From: JBCBWG01 sp039039985
GTDB taxonomy: Bacteria > Pseudomonadota > Alphaproteobacteria > Rhizobiales > Hyphomicrobiaceae
Direction of reading: 5' to 3'
Assembly (NCBI GenBank): GCA_039039985.1
Contig: JBCCOV010000006.1
Span: 3,181-67,180, forward strand
Length of the DNA stretch: 64,000 nt
Shown piece by piece: positions 42,034-51,620 of this stretch. Position numbers and translations under genes: made by a program. The notes below the pieces were generated by a model. It did no database searches. It worked only from the letters and a program-made list of their open reading frames with translations, and was not told where the DNA came from. How positions within the stretch are numbered: position 1 is the first letter of the stretch; each line of letters begins with the position of its first letter.

Positions 42034-42840
42034 ATGTCGCGCTCACTCCTCATCGAGTTGCACGATCGGTTAACTGGCGACAGGCGGTTAGAGCGCCATG
42101 AATTGCCGGTTGATATTGGTAAAGAACCGCCGTCCGAACACGGCATTGTTCTCGATGCCAAGTATAAAACAATCTCGCGACATCACGGTACGCTTTCGGA
42201 CGAAAACGGCCGGCTGATCTATCGTGACTGCAGCTCCAATGGCACGCTGATCGGCGATACGCGTCTGAAGGGTGGGCGCCGCGAAGTCAGCAGCCGGGAC
42301 ATCATCCGTATCGAAAACTACAACCTGCGGATCGCGGAGCAGAAGGTTGTCCTGATCCGGCAGACACTGTTGGATCTTCACGAGATTGGCGAGAGTCGCA
42401 TGTCCCAGGAGACCAGCCTGGTTCTGCGCATGACCGACCACGGCCCACGGCTGTTTGCGCCAGAAGACCAGCAACGGGAGCAGTCAGAGGATCCACAGGC
42501 GCCAGACGAGGCCGAAACCGCAGACGCACCGGACGATCGCGCACTTGCCGGCTTTGCATTGGACGACGGCAAACTGATCATACGCGTGCATGACCAAACG
42601 TTGGTTGAGACGTTCCGCATTAACGGCGCGGACGTGCACGTCAATGAAGCCAGCGCGTCGCTCTTCGACGTCGTCGAATTGGCCGGACAGAGATTTGAGT
42701 ACTTGGAGCCGGGTCATCATAAAATCGTCTGCGGCAATCCAAGCTGCCACCTCCTCAATGATCCGCCGTTCACGCAGAACTGCAAGTGGTGCGGACATGA
42801 CCTCGTCGCCAGCGGAAGCATTTCAAGGTTGGTGGGCTGA
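42034..42840 (+). CDS. FHA-domain protein with C-terminal zinc ribbon
   Basis: A 268-residue protein. Residues about 15-95 form an FHA domain: ISRHHGTLSDENGRLIY has the phosphothreonine-binding Ser/Arg/His, and CSSNGTLIG holds the conserved Asn-Gly. A linker rich in Gln/Glu/Ala/Asp (about 140-175) and a second beta-rich part follow. The C-terminus has CGNPSC and CKWCG, a four-Cys zinc ribbon. It should read phosphothreonine on partners of the kinase encoded downstream. ATG at 42034 is used; a GTG at 41977 would add 19 unsupported residues. First gene of the FHA-kinase block. Confidence 0.85.
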   Translation: MSRSLLIELHDRLTGDRRLERHELPVDIGKEPPSEHGIVLDAKYKTISRHHGTLSDENGRLIYRDCSSNGTLIGDTRLKGGRREVSSRDIIRIENYNLRIAEQKVVLIRQTLLDLHEIGESRMSQETSLVLRMTDHGPRLFAPEDQQREQSEDPQAPDEAETADAPDDRALAGFALDDGKLIIRVHDQTLVETFRINGADVHVNEASASLFDVVELAGQRFEYLEPGHHKIVCGNPSCHLLNDPPFTQNCKWCGHDLVASGSISRLVG

Positions 42841-42916
42841 CGCGACGGTGATCGATATCTCCAAACATGGAACACGGTAAACCCCGAGCAGGTGGCTCAA
42901 ACTCGGCGATTGGGAA

Positions 42917-44821
42917 ATGCAACTCAAGATCATCTGGAGATCAAAAGACGAGCCACCGTCCGCGGCGCGGGAGGTCGTTCTCCATGGCAGCGGACCGTTT
43001 ACGATCGGGCGGGCGCAGAACTGCAACCTGGTGTTGCCCGATCTGGCCGCATCCCGTTTGCACGCACGGTTGGAAGTGACCGGCGACGATGTGCGTCTCG
43101 TCGATGAGGAGAGCGCCAACGGAACGTTCGTGGCCGGCCGGCGCATCACGTCGGAGATCTGGCCCACGGGGACATCGGCGCAGATTGGTGAACACCTACT
43201 CGAAGTCGTGCGGCTGGACGGCGATGAGCGGCGCACGCAGATCAGCCCCGCACCGGATGACAGCGCCTTTCCGCCCGCCACGTTCCAGGGCAAGGCCGTG
43301 CCGGCGCAAGAGTTGCGCGGCAGTGGCCTCGTGGCGGCAGAAGTGGACTACACAACGCTTGGTGCCGGGCTCGGCAGTTTCGTGTGGGTCGATCATCTCC
43401 GCATTTTTGGTGTGCCCGAAAGCCGGATCCGTGCCATCGGCATCGACTCTGTGCCCTACGGAAAGTACGCGCGACTTTGTGCGAACTCTCAGATTCCCGG
43501 ACACGAGCGCTTGCGCTCAAACTCAATCTCGACGCCGGACAACATCTGGGGGTTTCCCGGTTACGCGAGCCGGGAGAGCCTGCGTGATCTGCGCGCCGGG
43601 AAGGCCAATTGGTGGCATCATGTGATGCAGGTTTTCGGCGAGCCGACGCTTGCTGAAAGTTACACACCGCGCGCGGATGATGTGTTCCAATCCCTCGACC
43701 GCGAAGCGGCTCGGATCGGCTGGTCCGAGATGTTCGAGGGCGGACGCATCCTGAAAGTCCGCATGACCGACGATGGGCGATACGCGATTGCGTACCGCGT
43801 GCCCTCAGAACTCTCCCGCGGCGGCCCGCGCAATCGGATTGTGTTGTCCAAGCATCTTCATATTGCGATGGGATATCCCGCGTCTCGCTATCTCGACGAC
43901 CTCCAGGAGTTCAAACGGGCCCATCCGCTATCGAACCGCGTGACGAACGCCTACGAACAGCATGATGAAATCTATGATGCGCTGGAGCGCGAGGGTGGTA
44001 TCGTCTTGGTGCGCGGTCGCGGGATCGTGGCGTCCAGGATTCTGCAGCGCCTCTACGAAGCCCGTCGGTTGAACTCCGGGATCCGCGTGCTTCACGTCAT
44101 GAGATCGCGGATTCAAGAGGGCAAAGTCTACGATCTCGCACGGCGCCATGCGGCGCACGACATTGAGTATCAACCCTTCAACTGGCCGAAGTCGTGCTGG
44201 GGCGGCACGCTGCGTCAGCGGCTTGAGCAGGCCGTGCCGGAAGAACGCGTTCAGTTGTTGGGCACGTGGGGCGGCACAACGACGGCCGATCGCTCTGACT
44301 GGGATGCCTTGCTGAACGAGGGCAAGCAGGAAGGATGGTATCGACCATTCTTCGGAGACGTTGCCGATATGGACCTCGACAGCAACGACGTGAAGACGCG
44401 CCTTCGGTCCTCTGAGGGTTTTGGCGAAACGGTGAACCTGAGTGCGGACTACGTGATCGATTGCACCGGTCTCATCGCCGACTTGGACGCAAATCCGGTG
44501 CTTGCGGATCTGATTGCGACGTACAACATCCGGCGAAACGCGATTAGCGGCCGCGGCCCGGAGCAGCGTCTCAGCGGCCTGTTCGTCAGCAACAGCTTTG
44601 AAGTGGAAGGCCTCCGCAATGGCTCCGGCACGGCACACGCAGCCGGCGTCATGACCCTGAACGGCCCCTATGCCGCCGTCGATAGCTTCCTCGGACTGCA
44701 ATATGCGGCACTGCGTTCGGTCGACAATCTCTCGGCGTTGGGGGCGCCGGGTATCAAGCGGGTCGGTCCAATTCATTCCGTGTCACAATGGCTGAAGTGG
44801 TGTCAGAATGCGCGACCATAA
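42917..44821 (+). CDS. FHA domain fused to a flavoprotein/NAD(P)-binding oxidoreductase-like domain
   Basis: A 634-residue protein of unusual plan. Residues 1-100 are an FHA domain: FTIGRAQNC (Gly-Arg), AASRLHARL (Ser46, His49) and ESANGTFVAG (Asn68-Gly69). After a linker, GAGLGSFVWVDHLRIFGV (about 150-170) reads as a Rossmann dinucleotide loop. GIVLVRGRGIVASRILQRL near residue 360 looks like a second one, DYVIDCTGLIADLDANP near 515 like the strand that closes FAD domains, and the C-terminus GTAHAAGVMTLNGPYAAVD resembles a flavoprotein C-terminal helix. Substrate unknown. It suggests a redox enzyme placed under threonine-phosphorylation control. Confidence 0.75.
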   Translation: MQLKIIWRSKDEPPSAAREVVLHGSGPFTIGRAQNCNLVLPDLAASRLHARLEVTGDDVRLVDEESANGTFVAGRRITSEIWPTGTSAQIGEHLLEVVRLDGDERRTQISPAPDDSAFPPATFQGKAVPAQELRGSGLVAAEVDYTTLGAGLGSFVWVDHLRIFGVPESRIRAIGIDSVPYGKYARLCANSQIPGHERLRSNSISTPDNIWGFPGYASRESLRDLRAGKANWWHHVMQVFGEPTLAESYTPRADDVFQSLDREAARIGWSEMFEGGRILKVRMTDDGRYAIAYRVPSELSRGGPRNRIVLSKHLHIAMGYPASRYLDDLQEFKRAHPLSNRVTNAYEQHDEIYDALEREGGIVLVRGRGIVASRILQRLYEARRLNSGIRVLHVMRSRIQEGKVYDLARRHAAHDIEYQPFNWPKSCWGGTLRQRLEQAVPEERVQLLGTWGGTTTADRSDWDALLNEGKQEGWYRPFFGDVADMDLDSNDVKTRLRSSEGFGETVNLSADYVIDCTGLIADLDANPVLADLIATYNIRRNAISGRGPEQRLSGLFVSNSFEVEGLRNGSGTAHAAGVMTLNGPYAAVDSFLGLQYAALRSVDNLSALGAPGIKRVGPIHSVSQWLKWCQNARP

Positions 44822-44893
44822 TGTGCGAGAGCGAGACCTCTCACCTTTGCGCGTGGCCAGGGGCAAAATGACCGAGACGAGGGGGAAGGCCCA

Positions 44894-45334
44894 ATGACGC
44901 CGACGCTCATGGGAAGATGGCAGACACGACTTCTGCTTTATGTGTTTCTGGCACTGCCAATCACGCTTGTTTTTGCATGGGCCTTTGGGCTGGCAAACAC
45001 CGGGCAGTTTTATGACCCGTTCGTCTTTGTGACGGCACTCACTTTGATCGGCCTCTTATCAGATGTCGCTTACATCCAAATCCAGAGGTTTCGTTGGGAT
45101 AATGACTGGCCGTTCGCATTCCAATTGTTTTTCAGTATTATGGAGTTTTTCTTGACGTTTGGATTTATGAACCTCGGTTTATTTGATCCGTTTCTCGCCT
45201 ATCGGATCCCGCTCTGGTTTGCCAGCATTCATTTCCTTCTCATTCTCGTTCCGTCCTATCTCGCAGTTGTTGCAGGCATACAGATTTTTCTGCTGCGCTG
45301 GCGTTTCAAGGGAGGTGAGATTGGCCGGCATTGA
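44894..45334 (+). CDS. Four-helix membrane protein of unknown function
   Basis: A 146-residue, strongly hydrophobic protein with about four membrane helices (roughly residues 12-32, 40-60, 72-95, 108-132). Few charges; ends FKGGEIGRH. It is rich in Phe and Leu. I recognise no family. GAGGGGGAAGG lies just before the ATG. It sits between the FHA-flavoprotein and the TauE/SafE transporter, same strand, gaps of 72 and 51 bases, so it is probably part of the same unit. Confidence 0.7.
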   Translation: MTPTLMGRWQTRLLLYVFLALPITLVFAWAFGLANTGQFYDPFVFVTALTLIGLLSDVAYIQIQRFRWDNDWPFAFQLFFSIMEFFLTFGFMNLGLFDPFLAYRIPLWFASIHFLLILVPSYLAVVAGIQIFLLRWRFKGGEIGRH

Positions 45335-45385
45335 CGCCATGCCGATGCGCGCCGTATCTCCCAATTTGTGTTCGGGACGCCGGCA

Positions 45386-46381
45386 ATGAGTTCTCAGACG
45401 CTGCAGGGTGACGCAGGAGCGACCCGAAACCGTGTGCGCGCATGTGTATGGGCGTACATCGCGCTCTTGATCGCGCTCTTAGTTGCCTTGCTTTATGCAA
45501 ACGCGGCAGAGATCGCCAACGTCTTTTCCCATATCTGGCTGTTCGGGCCGATCGGTGTGTTCGGCGCCATTATCGCGAATTCCACGGGCACGGGCGGCGG
45601 CGTCGTTTTTGTTCCAGCCTTCAACGCACTCAACGCGACATCCCAGGCCGGGACGATCCCCATGGAAATCGCTGTGGGACCCGTTCAGACCATTGGCGTG
45701 AGTTTTCTCATACAGTGCTTTGGAATGTCGGTTGGTTCCGCGGTCTGGATCTACCGCTTCTACGGATCGGATGCTGTGCGCGTCACCGACAAGATTGATG
45801 CGCTAGATTTTCTGACAATTACATTCACGGTTCTCAGCACGACCATACCGGCATTGCTACTGACTCAGTATTTGCTATTTGATGGTGTCGATGGCTCCGC
45901 GCTGCTCACGGCGTTCAAGTGGTTCTCGCTCGCGCTGGGTATCGTACTCCTGGTCTTTACCTGGGCGTTCAAACACATTCGGCCAAATCGGTTTCGTGCC
46001 GATCGGTTCGACTACTATTGGCTGCTTGGTCTCGGAGCCGTCGGAGGCGTGATCACGGCATTTTTCTCGGTCGGCGTCGGTGAGCTGGTGGCCGTCTATT
46101 TGATCCTGCGGAAGTTTCCGACGTCCGGCGCGGTCGCAATTGCTGTGGTTGTGTCCGTTATCACCGTAATATGCGGTGTCTGGTACCACATCGCCTTCGA
46201 CAACATCGTCTGGCCGATCGCGTTGACAGCCATCCCTGGCGCGATGATCGGCGGATTCGTTGCACGGATTTTTGCGACGTGGCTTGGTTCGCTGTGGTTG
46301 AAGACGTTCGCATCCGTTTGGATCATCGCATCCAGTGCCTTCCTCATTCTCGGGCCGTTGTTGGGCGTGATGAGCCAGTAG
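45386..46381 (+). CDS. TauE/SafE (TSUP) family transporter
   Basis: A 331-residue protein with about 8 helices. FGAIIANSTGTGGGVVFVPAFNAL and the second-half AVGGVITAFFSVGVGELVAVYLI match the paired, inverted repeats of TSUP proteins with their glycine-rich motifs. Known members export sulfite, sulfoacetate or other small organic anions; the anion here is not known. ATG at 45386 is used; a GTG at 45368 is possible. A short inverted repeat and a 161-base spacer follow, so the kinase downstream could have its own promoter. Confidence 0.88.
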   Translation: MSSQTLQGDAGATRNRVRACVWAYIALLIALLVALLYANAAEIANVFSHIWLFGPIGVFGAIIANSTGTGGGVVFVPAFNALNATSQAGTIPMEIAVGPVQTIGVSFLIQCFGMSVGSAVWIYRFYGSDAVRVTDKIDALDFLTITFTVLSTTIPALLLTQYLLFDGVDGSALLTAFKWFSLALGIVLLVFTWAFKHIRPNRFRADRFDYYWLLGLGAVGGVITAFFSVGVGELVAVYLILRKFPTSGAVAIAVVVSVITVICGVWYHIAFDNIVWPIALTAIPGAMIGGFVARIFATWLGSLWLKTFASVWIIASSAFLILGPLLGVMSQ

Positions 46382-46542
46382 CAGTTTTGACTATGCGCGG
46401 CTGCGCGCGGCGGCTGAGTTCCTGCGCATAAGCATTCAGACTTGATTGGTTTTGGGCTGGGCACGTGTTGTGCAATAGATTAGGTAAAGTCTCAGGATTT
46501 CTGCATCACGAGACGCCGAAGGCCGGTGACGAGGAGTAGGGT

Positions 46543-49143
46543 ATGGAGCATCGTCAGGCACTGGCACATGGCGTGATTTTAGACTCACGTTATGAGATCG
46601 AACGCGTCCTTGGCGAGGGCGGATTTGGTATCACCTACTTGGCCAAAGACACACGCCTTGGCGGATCCATGGCCATCAAGGAGTACTTTCCGGCCGGGTT
46701 GGCTGTGCGCGATGGCGGGACGACGGTTCTGTCATCGTCCGATACGGCACAGGATACGTTCGATTGGGGCCTTGATCGATTTCTGCAGGAAGCACAGACC
46801 GTCGCGCGGTTGTCGCACCCGAACATCGTCCGGGTCGAGCGCTACTTCCGAGCGAATGGCACGGCGTACATGGTTCTGGAGTTTGTCGAAGGCGACAATC
46901 TCGAGAGTTGGCTCAAAGCACTGGGCCGGCCGCCGACCCAAAACGAAGTCGATCGCATCCTGGAGCCGCTGTTGCATGCGCTCGAAACCGTGCATCAGAC
47001 GGATATCGTCCATCGCGATGTGAAGCCGGACAACGTCTATATCCGCGCGGCTGACGGCGTTCCGTTGCTGTTGGATTTTGGCGCAGCACGTCAAGAGCTG
47101 GGGCAACATACGCGCCGGACAGCGGCCTTTGTGTCGGCTGGATACTCACCACCCGAGTCGCATGACGCCGACGCGTCTGTGCTGGGGCCGTGGACTGATG
47201 TTTACGGCCTGTCAGCAACGCTCTATCGGGCACTTGTCGGGCGTCCCCCGCGCCAGTCGGTGGCACGAATGGCGGACACCACCCAGCTGTCGATCAAGAG
47301 TGCGATCGAGAATCCCGGCCAATACCGTCCGGGCTTTCTCTCGGCGATTGATCGCGGGATGCAGGTCTATCGCAAGGAGCGGCATCAAACGATCGCGGAC
47401 TTCCGTCGGGATGCGTTCGGTCAGGGCACAACTGGCGATCAGCCCACGCGCATCGTTGAACCGGGAGAGCCGACGTCACGGCGCTCCGACTGGCGGGGAC
47501 TGGCGGTTGGGGCGCTTGCCGCGGGTTTGGCAGGCGTGTTCCTCTATTACGTATACACGAGTTTCGGCCAACAGCCGTCAACGTCAGACACGCAAACAAC
47601 GGAGGTGGGCGAGCGCAATGCGATCCAGCCCGTGGGCGGAACGCCGAGCACGGAAAGTTACGCCAACTATCGCAACGAGCGATTTGGATTTTCGTTCGAC
47701 TTCCCCTCGAACCTGGTACGGGCCGAGCCGCCGCCGGCAAACGGTGCCGGTCTCGCATTCAAATCCGACAATGACGAATACAGGATTTCGGCATTTGCCA
47801 CGTTCAATGCGGATCGGACATCCACGGCGGACCTTGCGCGTCAGACACAAGCGGATGATTCGGTTTATCGTTCCGCTGAAATCTCAAACCAGACCAACAC
47901 CGGCTTCACCCTCAGCGCGACAACTAGTGGTCGTGTCGTGCGCTATCATGCGTTCCTGAGTTGTGCTGGCCAGCTCGTAAATGTGATCGAGTTTGCCTAT
48001 CCGTCTCAAGGTTCGCAATCGGCCCGATACAAAGCGGCTTCTGATCGTGTCCTTGCCAGTTTCAAGACGGGCCGTGGCGAGGATGGACCGGCGGATTGCA
48101 ATCCGGCGCCGCGTAGTGACCCGATTCCAAACCAGGGAAATGCGCAACCAAGATCGAATCCCCCGCAGCACAATCAATCATCGGTACCGGCGCCAGGACT
48201 GGTATTGCCGAATGCGCTCGACAACGCCGACTTTCTCAAGGATCGGTCGCTCAATCGCATGGGGACCTATGGTTGGATCTCGAACGGATTTCGGAACGGC
48301 TATTGGTCCGCCGAGAACCTGGGGCCGAAGGGCACACGCCTGGTCTTTGAATGCAAGGTCGGGGGCGACACGCTCAGCGACGTGTTGAACGGCGCGCCTG
48401 GCGGTCAAGAGGGCAGGGCGATTTGGACGGATGTGCCACAGGTCGCAGGCAACATTTCCGGGCCGCGTGTCGTCGCCGTAACATTGAACGATGCGACATC
48501 CCGGGAGGTTTTTGACTTTGCGCAAAGCGGCGAGGCGTTCGCGGGGACACTGCTCCTCGGACCGCGTGGCTCGACGCCCGTTCTGCAAGCCCTGAATGAA
48601 GTCGCTGCCGCACGGACAGTCCGCTTGCGTCTTGAGCCGACGGGACAGGTTGAAACGTTTAACGCGCGAGAATTCAGACTGGCAACCGGGCCATGCTTTG
48701 GCGATGCGGTCGCGCTAGCGTGGACCAAGCAGGTTAAGTTCCAGGGCGTATCGAGCGCGACCGTGCGCAACGCATCCGGGCATACGCTCGTGATCCGGTG
48801 TGATATAACGTCCCGGACCCGCGGTAACAGCGTCATTGTTCTGGAGGCGCAACGCGCGTCACGCGAGGTGTTCGAAGCGCGCGCTTCGCGAGTCACAGTG
48901 TCGACCAATCAGGGGACAATGGGTGTGGACTTAACACTCTATGGCGTCATCAGCGGGGCGCTGTCGGCAACCAATTACAATCTCGCGTCAAGCGGTTCCA
49001 ACACGCCGTTCAAGACGCTGCTCGAGTTCCTGTCGGACGGCACGGATACGATGCGGTTTCGGTCCGACGACGGTGTCGTTGATACGACGTTCCCGCTCGC
49101 CGGTGCGGAGGCAGCGCTGAAACCGTGTCTGGACCTATTTTGA
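46543..49143 (+). CDS. Transmembrane Ser/Thr protein kinase (Hanks type)
   Basis: An 866-residue receptor-like kinase. Cytoplasmic kinase domain at about 15-280: GEGGFGITY (P-loop, 24-32), Lys46 (AIKE), HRDVKPDN (157-164) and DFGAAR (178-183), with Thr190/Thr193 as possible activation-loop phosphosites; all catalytic residues are intact. One membrane helix near 325-345. The extracytoplasmic part has a PsbP-like segment (YRNERFGFSFDFP onwards, about 370-520), a Pro/Asn/Gln-rich linker and a C-terminal beta-rich region (about 555-866) with no family I recognise. GACGAGGAG precedes the ATG. It is followed by a pseudokinase. Confidence 0.92.
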   Translation: MEHRQALAHGVILDSRYEIERVLGEGGFGITYLAKDTRLGGSMAIKEYFPAGLAVRDGGTTVLSSSDTAQDTFDWGLDRFLQEAQTVARLSHPNIVRVERYFRANGTAYMVLEFVEGDNLESWLKALGRPPTQNEVDRILEPLLHALETVHQTDIVHRDVKPDNVYIRAADGVPLLLDFGAARQELGQHTRRTAAFVSAGYSPPESHDADASVLGPWTDVYGLSATLYRALVGRPPRQSVARMADTTQLSIKSAIENPGQYRPGFLSAIDRGMQVYRKERHQTIADFRRDAFGQGTTGDQPTRIVEPGEPTSRRSDWRGLAVGALAAGLAGVFLYYVYTSFGQQPSTSDTQTTEVGERNAIQPVGGTPSTESYANYRNERFGFSFDFPSNLVRAEPPPANGAGLAFKSDNDEYRISAFATFNADRTSTADLARQTQADDSVYRSAEISNQTNTGFTLSATTSGRVVRYHAFLSCAGQLVNVIEFAYPSQGSQSARYKAASDRVLASFKTGRGEDGPADCNPAPRSDPIPNQGNAQPRSNPPQHNQSSVPAPGLVLPNALDNADFLKDRSLNRMGTYGWISNGFRNGYWSAENLGPKGTRLVFECKVGGDTLSDVLNGAPGGQEGRAIWTDVPQVAGNISGPRVVAVTLNDATSREVFDFAQSGEAFAGTLLLGPRGSTPVLQALNEVAAARTVRLRLEPTGQVETFNAREFRLATGPCFGDAVALAWTKQVKFQGVSSATVRNASGHTLVIRCDITSRTRGNSVIVLEAQRASREVFEARASRVTVSTNQGTMGVDLTLYGVISGALSATNYNLASSGSNTPFKTLLEFLSDGTDTMRFRSDDGVVDTTFPLAGAEAALKPCLDLF

Positions 49144-49193
49144 GAGGGCGATAGGATCGCGCCGATCACTGGAACCGCCGGGCGAGTTGGACA

Positions 49194-51254
49194 ATGTCGA
49201 AGGATCAAAGCAAACCGGATCGCAAGACCTTGCTGCCAGCTGCGGCCGAGCACGATGGTAAAAATGACGATCAGATCCAAGTCCCATCGCCCGAGCCTGA
49301 CGCAGCCGAAGCGAGCGCGGCAGCTGAAAGGCATCTCGACAACGCGACCGAAGCCGCGGCTCCGCCAGAGGCGCTCGGTGCGACGGTTGTTGTCAACCCG
49401 AACGATGCGCCGAACGCAGCCGAAGCGGACGCCCCGGATGCGCAGTCTTCCGATGCGACGGAAGTCAGCGCGCCAAGGTCAACCATACAAGAGTCCAGCG
49501 CACCAGAGACGGACGCCGACCTCGGCCCAACGGTTGTTGTCAAGCGATCTGCGCGGCGGGAGGAACCACCATCTGGCGCGACCCGTCAGCCGCCAACCGC
49601 GGATATCGCGTCCAGCGAGGCACGCAATGAGGATATTGACAGGCAACGGTTAGATACCGCGCTCAAGCCGGGCACTGCCGTGGGTGCCGATTACCGCATT
49701 GTTCGGGTTCTGGGGGCTGAGCCGCTTGGCATCAGCTACCTGGCGGAAGATGTGCACTTGAACCGCCACGTCGTCCTGCGGGAAGTCTTGCCCGCCGGAG
49801 ATTTCGCGCGCGCAGCGGATGGCAATGTTGTCGCCGGTCCAGATAGGGATCTGGATGAGAGAATTAGCACGTTTGAGGACGGTGTGCGTGCGCTCCGCCA
49901 ACACCGCATCGCTCACGTGCAACGCATTCTGGATGCCGTAGAGGCGTTCGGGACCCGCTATTTCGTCTTTGCCTGGGAGGGGCTGCCAACCCTCCGCGCG
50001 TGGTTGGATAATCTTGGGCGTCCGCCGACCCAGCTGGAATTGGACAAGATCGTCGGTCCGCTGGTTAAGGCTCTCGTTGATTTGGATCGCGTGGACCTTC
50101 TGAAGTTCCACGCGAACATCGCGCCGGACACAATCCTGGTACGCGCTGACGGTTCGCCGGTTTTCGCCGGTTTTGGGTTGGCGCGGACCGCTGACAAGGC
50201 GCCAGTCGGTGCCGCCGAAGTGGCACGTGCGCTCTCCAGCGTGATTATGGTGGCAATGCAATCCGCGCGCGATGCGGCCACGGCACGTATAGTCGGCAGC
50301 ACTGCGTCACCACCACTGCGCCCGATCGATTATCCGGACTACCGCGACGAATTCGTAGGCGCCGTTGCGGACGCGCTGAGCCCTGGCAGCGATCGAGAGT
50401 TTCCAGGCCTCGACACCTGGGGGGCGAGACTGCGCGCGCCGGCAGCCGGCGCAAGCCATGATGACGTGACACGGGTTCGCTCCAGCGCGCAGCCGGTGGC
50501 GGTTGAGAAGGATATTCCGACCCGCCTGATCGCGACACTTCAAACGGCACGCCAACCTCTGGCAGCCGGCCTGAGCCAAGTCGGCACTGTGCTTCAGGAC
50601 GCAGCAGACGGTATCAGCGCCGGCTCGGCGACGCAGCCGCTGCGTGTTCTATTCTGGTCCGGCCTTGCTGTGGCCGGGATCGGGACTCTGCTGCTTGTCG
50701 TCTCCAACGCGTTTGGCCTTGCTGCGGTGTTGCAGGTGGCCGGCCTTGGTGTCCTATTGCTCGGTGGCGCGCTACCGATCCGCGCGTTTTTGAGCAGCGC
50801 GACAACAGCGGAGTCCGACATCCGCACTGCGGTCGATGCGGTGTCACGCCACGCGGCGCTCACTGTGTTCCTGACGTACGCGATTATCGCCGTGAATCCC
50901 ATTGTCACAGCGGCCCGTGTGCCGGATGGCGATCAGAACATCTGGGCGTTGTCGGTCATTTTTCTGATTGCAGGAGGCATTGTCGGTGTGTTCGGCGTCA
51001 CAGGTGCCGCCCTGGGACCAAGCTGGCAGGCGCGCCTGTTCTCCATTGCGTATGCGGTGGTCTTTGCGTTGTCGTGTTTGCTGTCGATCGTCTGGGTCGT
51101 GACCATTTTCAATCTCGAGGCGGCGCAGTTTGACATCCAGAAGGTCAATCGCTTCACGGTGTTTGTTGCGACCGCGTCGGCAACCGTCCTGTTAGGCATG
51201 ACCTATCTCGCCCGGTTCGGTGCCAGGCAGCGCCTGAGACATACCGGGAGCTGA
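49194..51254 (+). CDS. Membrane-bound pseudokinase with phosphothreonine-like docking motifs
   Basis: A 686-residue protein. Residues 1-160 are disordered and Ala/Asp/Glu/Pro-rich with two near-identical motifs, LGATVVVNP (Thr64) and LGPTVVVKR (Thr113). Residues about 163-370 follow the kinase fold of the neighbour but the catalytic residues are gone: the P-loop reads LGAEPLGISY, the ATP Lys is Arg196, HRD is HAN (306-308), and DFG is AGFG. The C-terminus (about 480-680) has five or six membrane helices. It starts 50 bases after the kinase gene and shows shared segments (GRPPTQ in the hinge region), so it is probably a degenerate paralogue acting as scaffold or substrate. Confidence 0.85.
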   Translation: MSKDQSKPDRKTLLPAAAEHDGKNDDQIQVPSPEPDAAEASAAAERHLDNATEAAAPPEALGATVVVNPNDAPNAAEADAPDAQSSDATEVSAPRSTIQESSAPETDADLGPTVVVKRSARREEPPSGATRQPPTADIASSEARNEDIDRQRLDTALKPGTAVGADYRIVRVLGAEPLGISYLAEDVHLNRHVVLREVLPAGDFARAADGNVVAGPDRDLDERISTFEDGVRALRQHRIAHVQRILDAVEAFGTRYFVFAWEGLPTLRAWLDNLGRPPTQLELDKIVGPLVKALVDLDRVDLLKFHANIAPDTILVRADGSPVFAGFGLARTADKAPVGAAEVARALSSVIMVAMQSARDAATARIVGSTASPPLRPIDYPDYRDEFVGAVADALSPGSDREFPGLDTWGARLRAPAAGASHDDVTRVRSSAQPVAVEKDIPTRLIATLQTARQPLAAGLSQVGTVLQDAADGISAGSATQPLRVLFWSGLAVAGIGTLLLVVSNAFGLAAVLQVAGLGVLLLGGALPIRAFLSSATTAESDIRTAVDAVSRHAALTVFLTYAIIAVNPIVTAARVPDGDQNIWALSVIFLIAGGIVGVFGVTGAALGPSWQARLFSIAYAVVFALSCLLSIVWVVTIFNLEAAQFDIQKVNRFTVFVATASATVLLGMTYLARFGARQRLRHTGS

Positions 51255-51620
51255 GACAACCGAAGTCCTGACAGTGCTCGCGTCTGACACACACAACGCG
51301 TGCGGTCGCACTTGATCGCATTTGCGAACCGGCTCAGGTGCTGGCGCAACTTGCGCTTGAAGGGGCTTGGACATCCCGGTAATCTTCGCGCCCAACCAAC
51401 AGCAGTCGAATGCGGGCTTCTAAATCCTATTGATGTGCTGTGGTTGGAAACAAAATCCGAGGTGCATGAGACCTATGAGTGCCGCGCGCGTCAGGCCTCG
51501 GTCGAAATTGACGAGCGAGCAACATAGAGCCTTAGTTTGGCCGGGTTCCAGAGGTGACACCAAACCGGCTGAAAATGTGGTTCTGATTTGTCGTCGAAAT
51601 ACATTGCTTGGAGAGCATTC
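51255..51620. other. Gene-free spacer
   Basis: 366 bases between the pseudokinase and the small secreted protein. The frames are short and without recognisable protein features. No hairpin or repeat stands out. Confidence 0.4.

Noticed and set aside
42034..51254. Type VI secretion-associated PpkA/Fha cluster
   Set aside because: No tss genes and no PP2C phosphatase nearby; FHA proteins have different partner domains.
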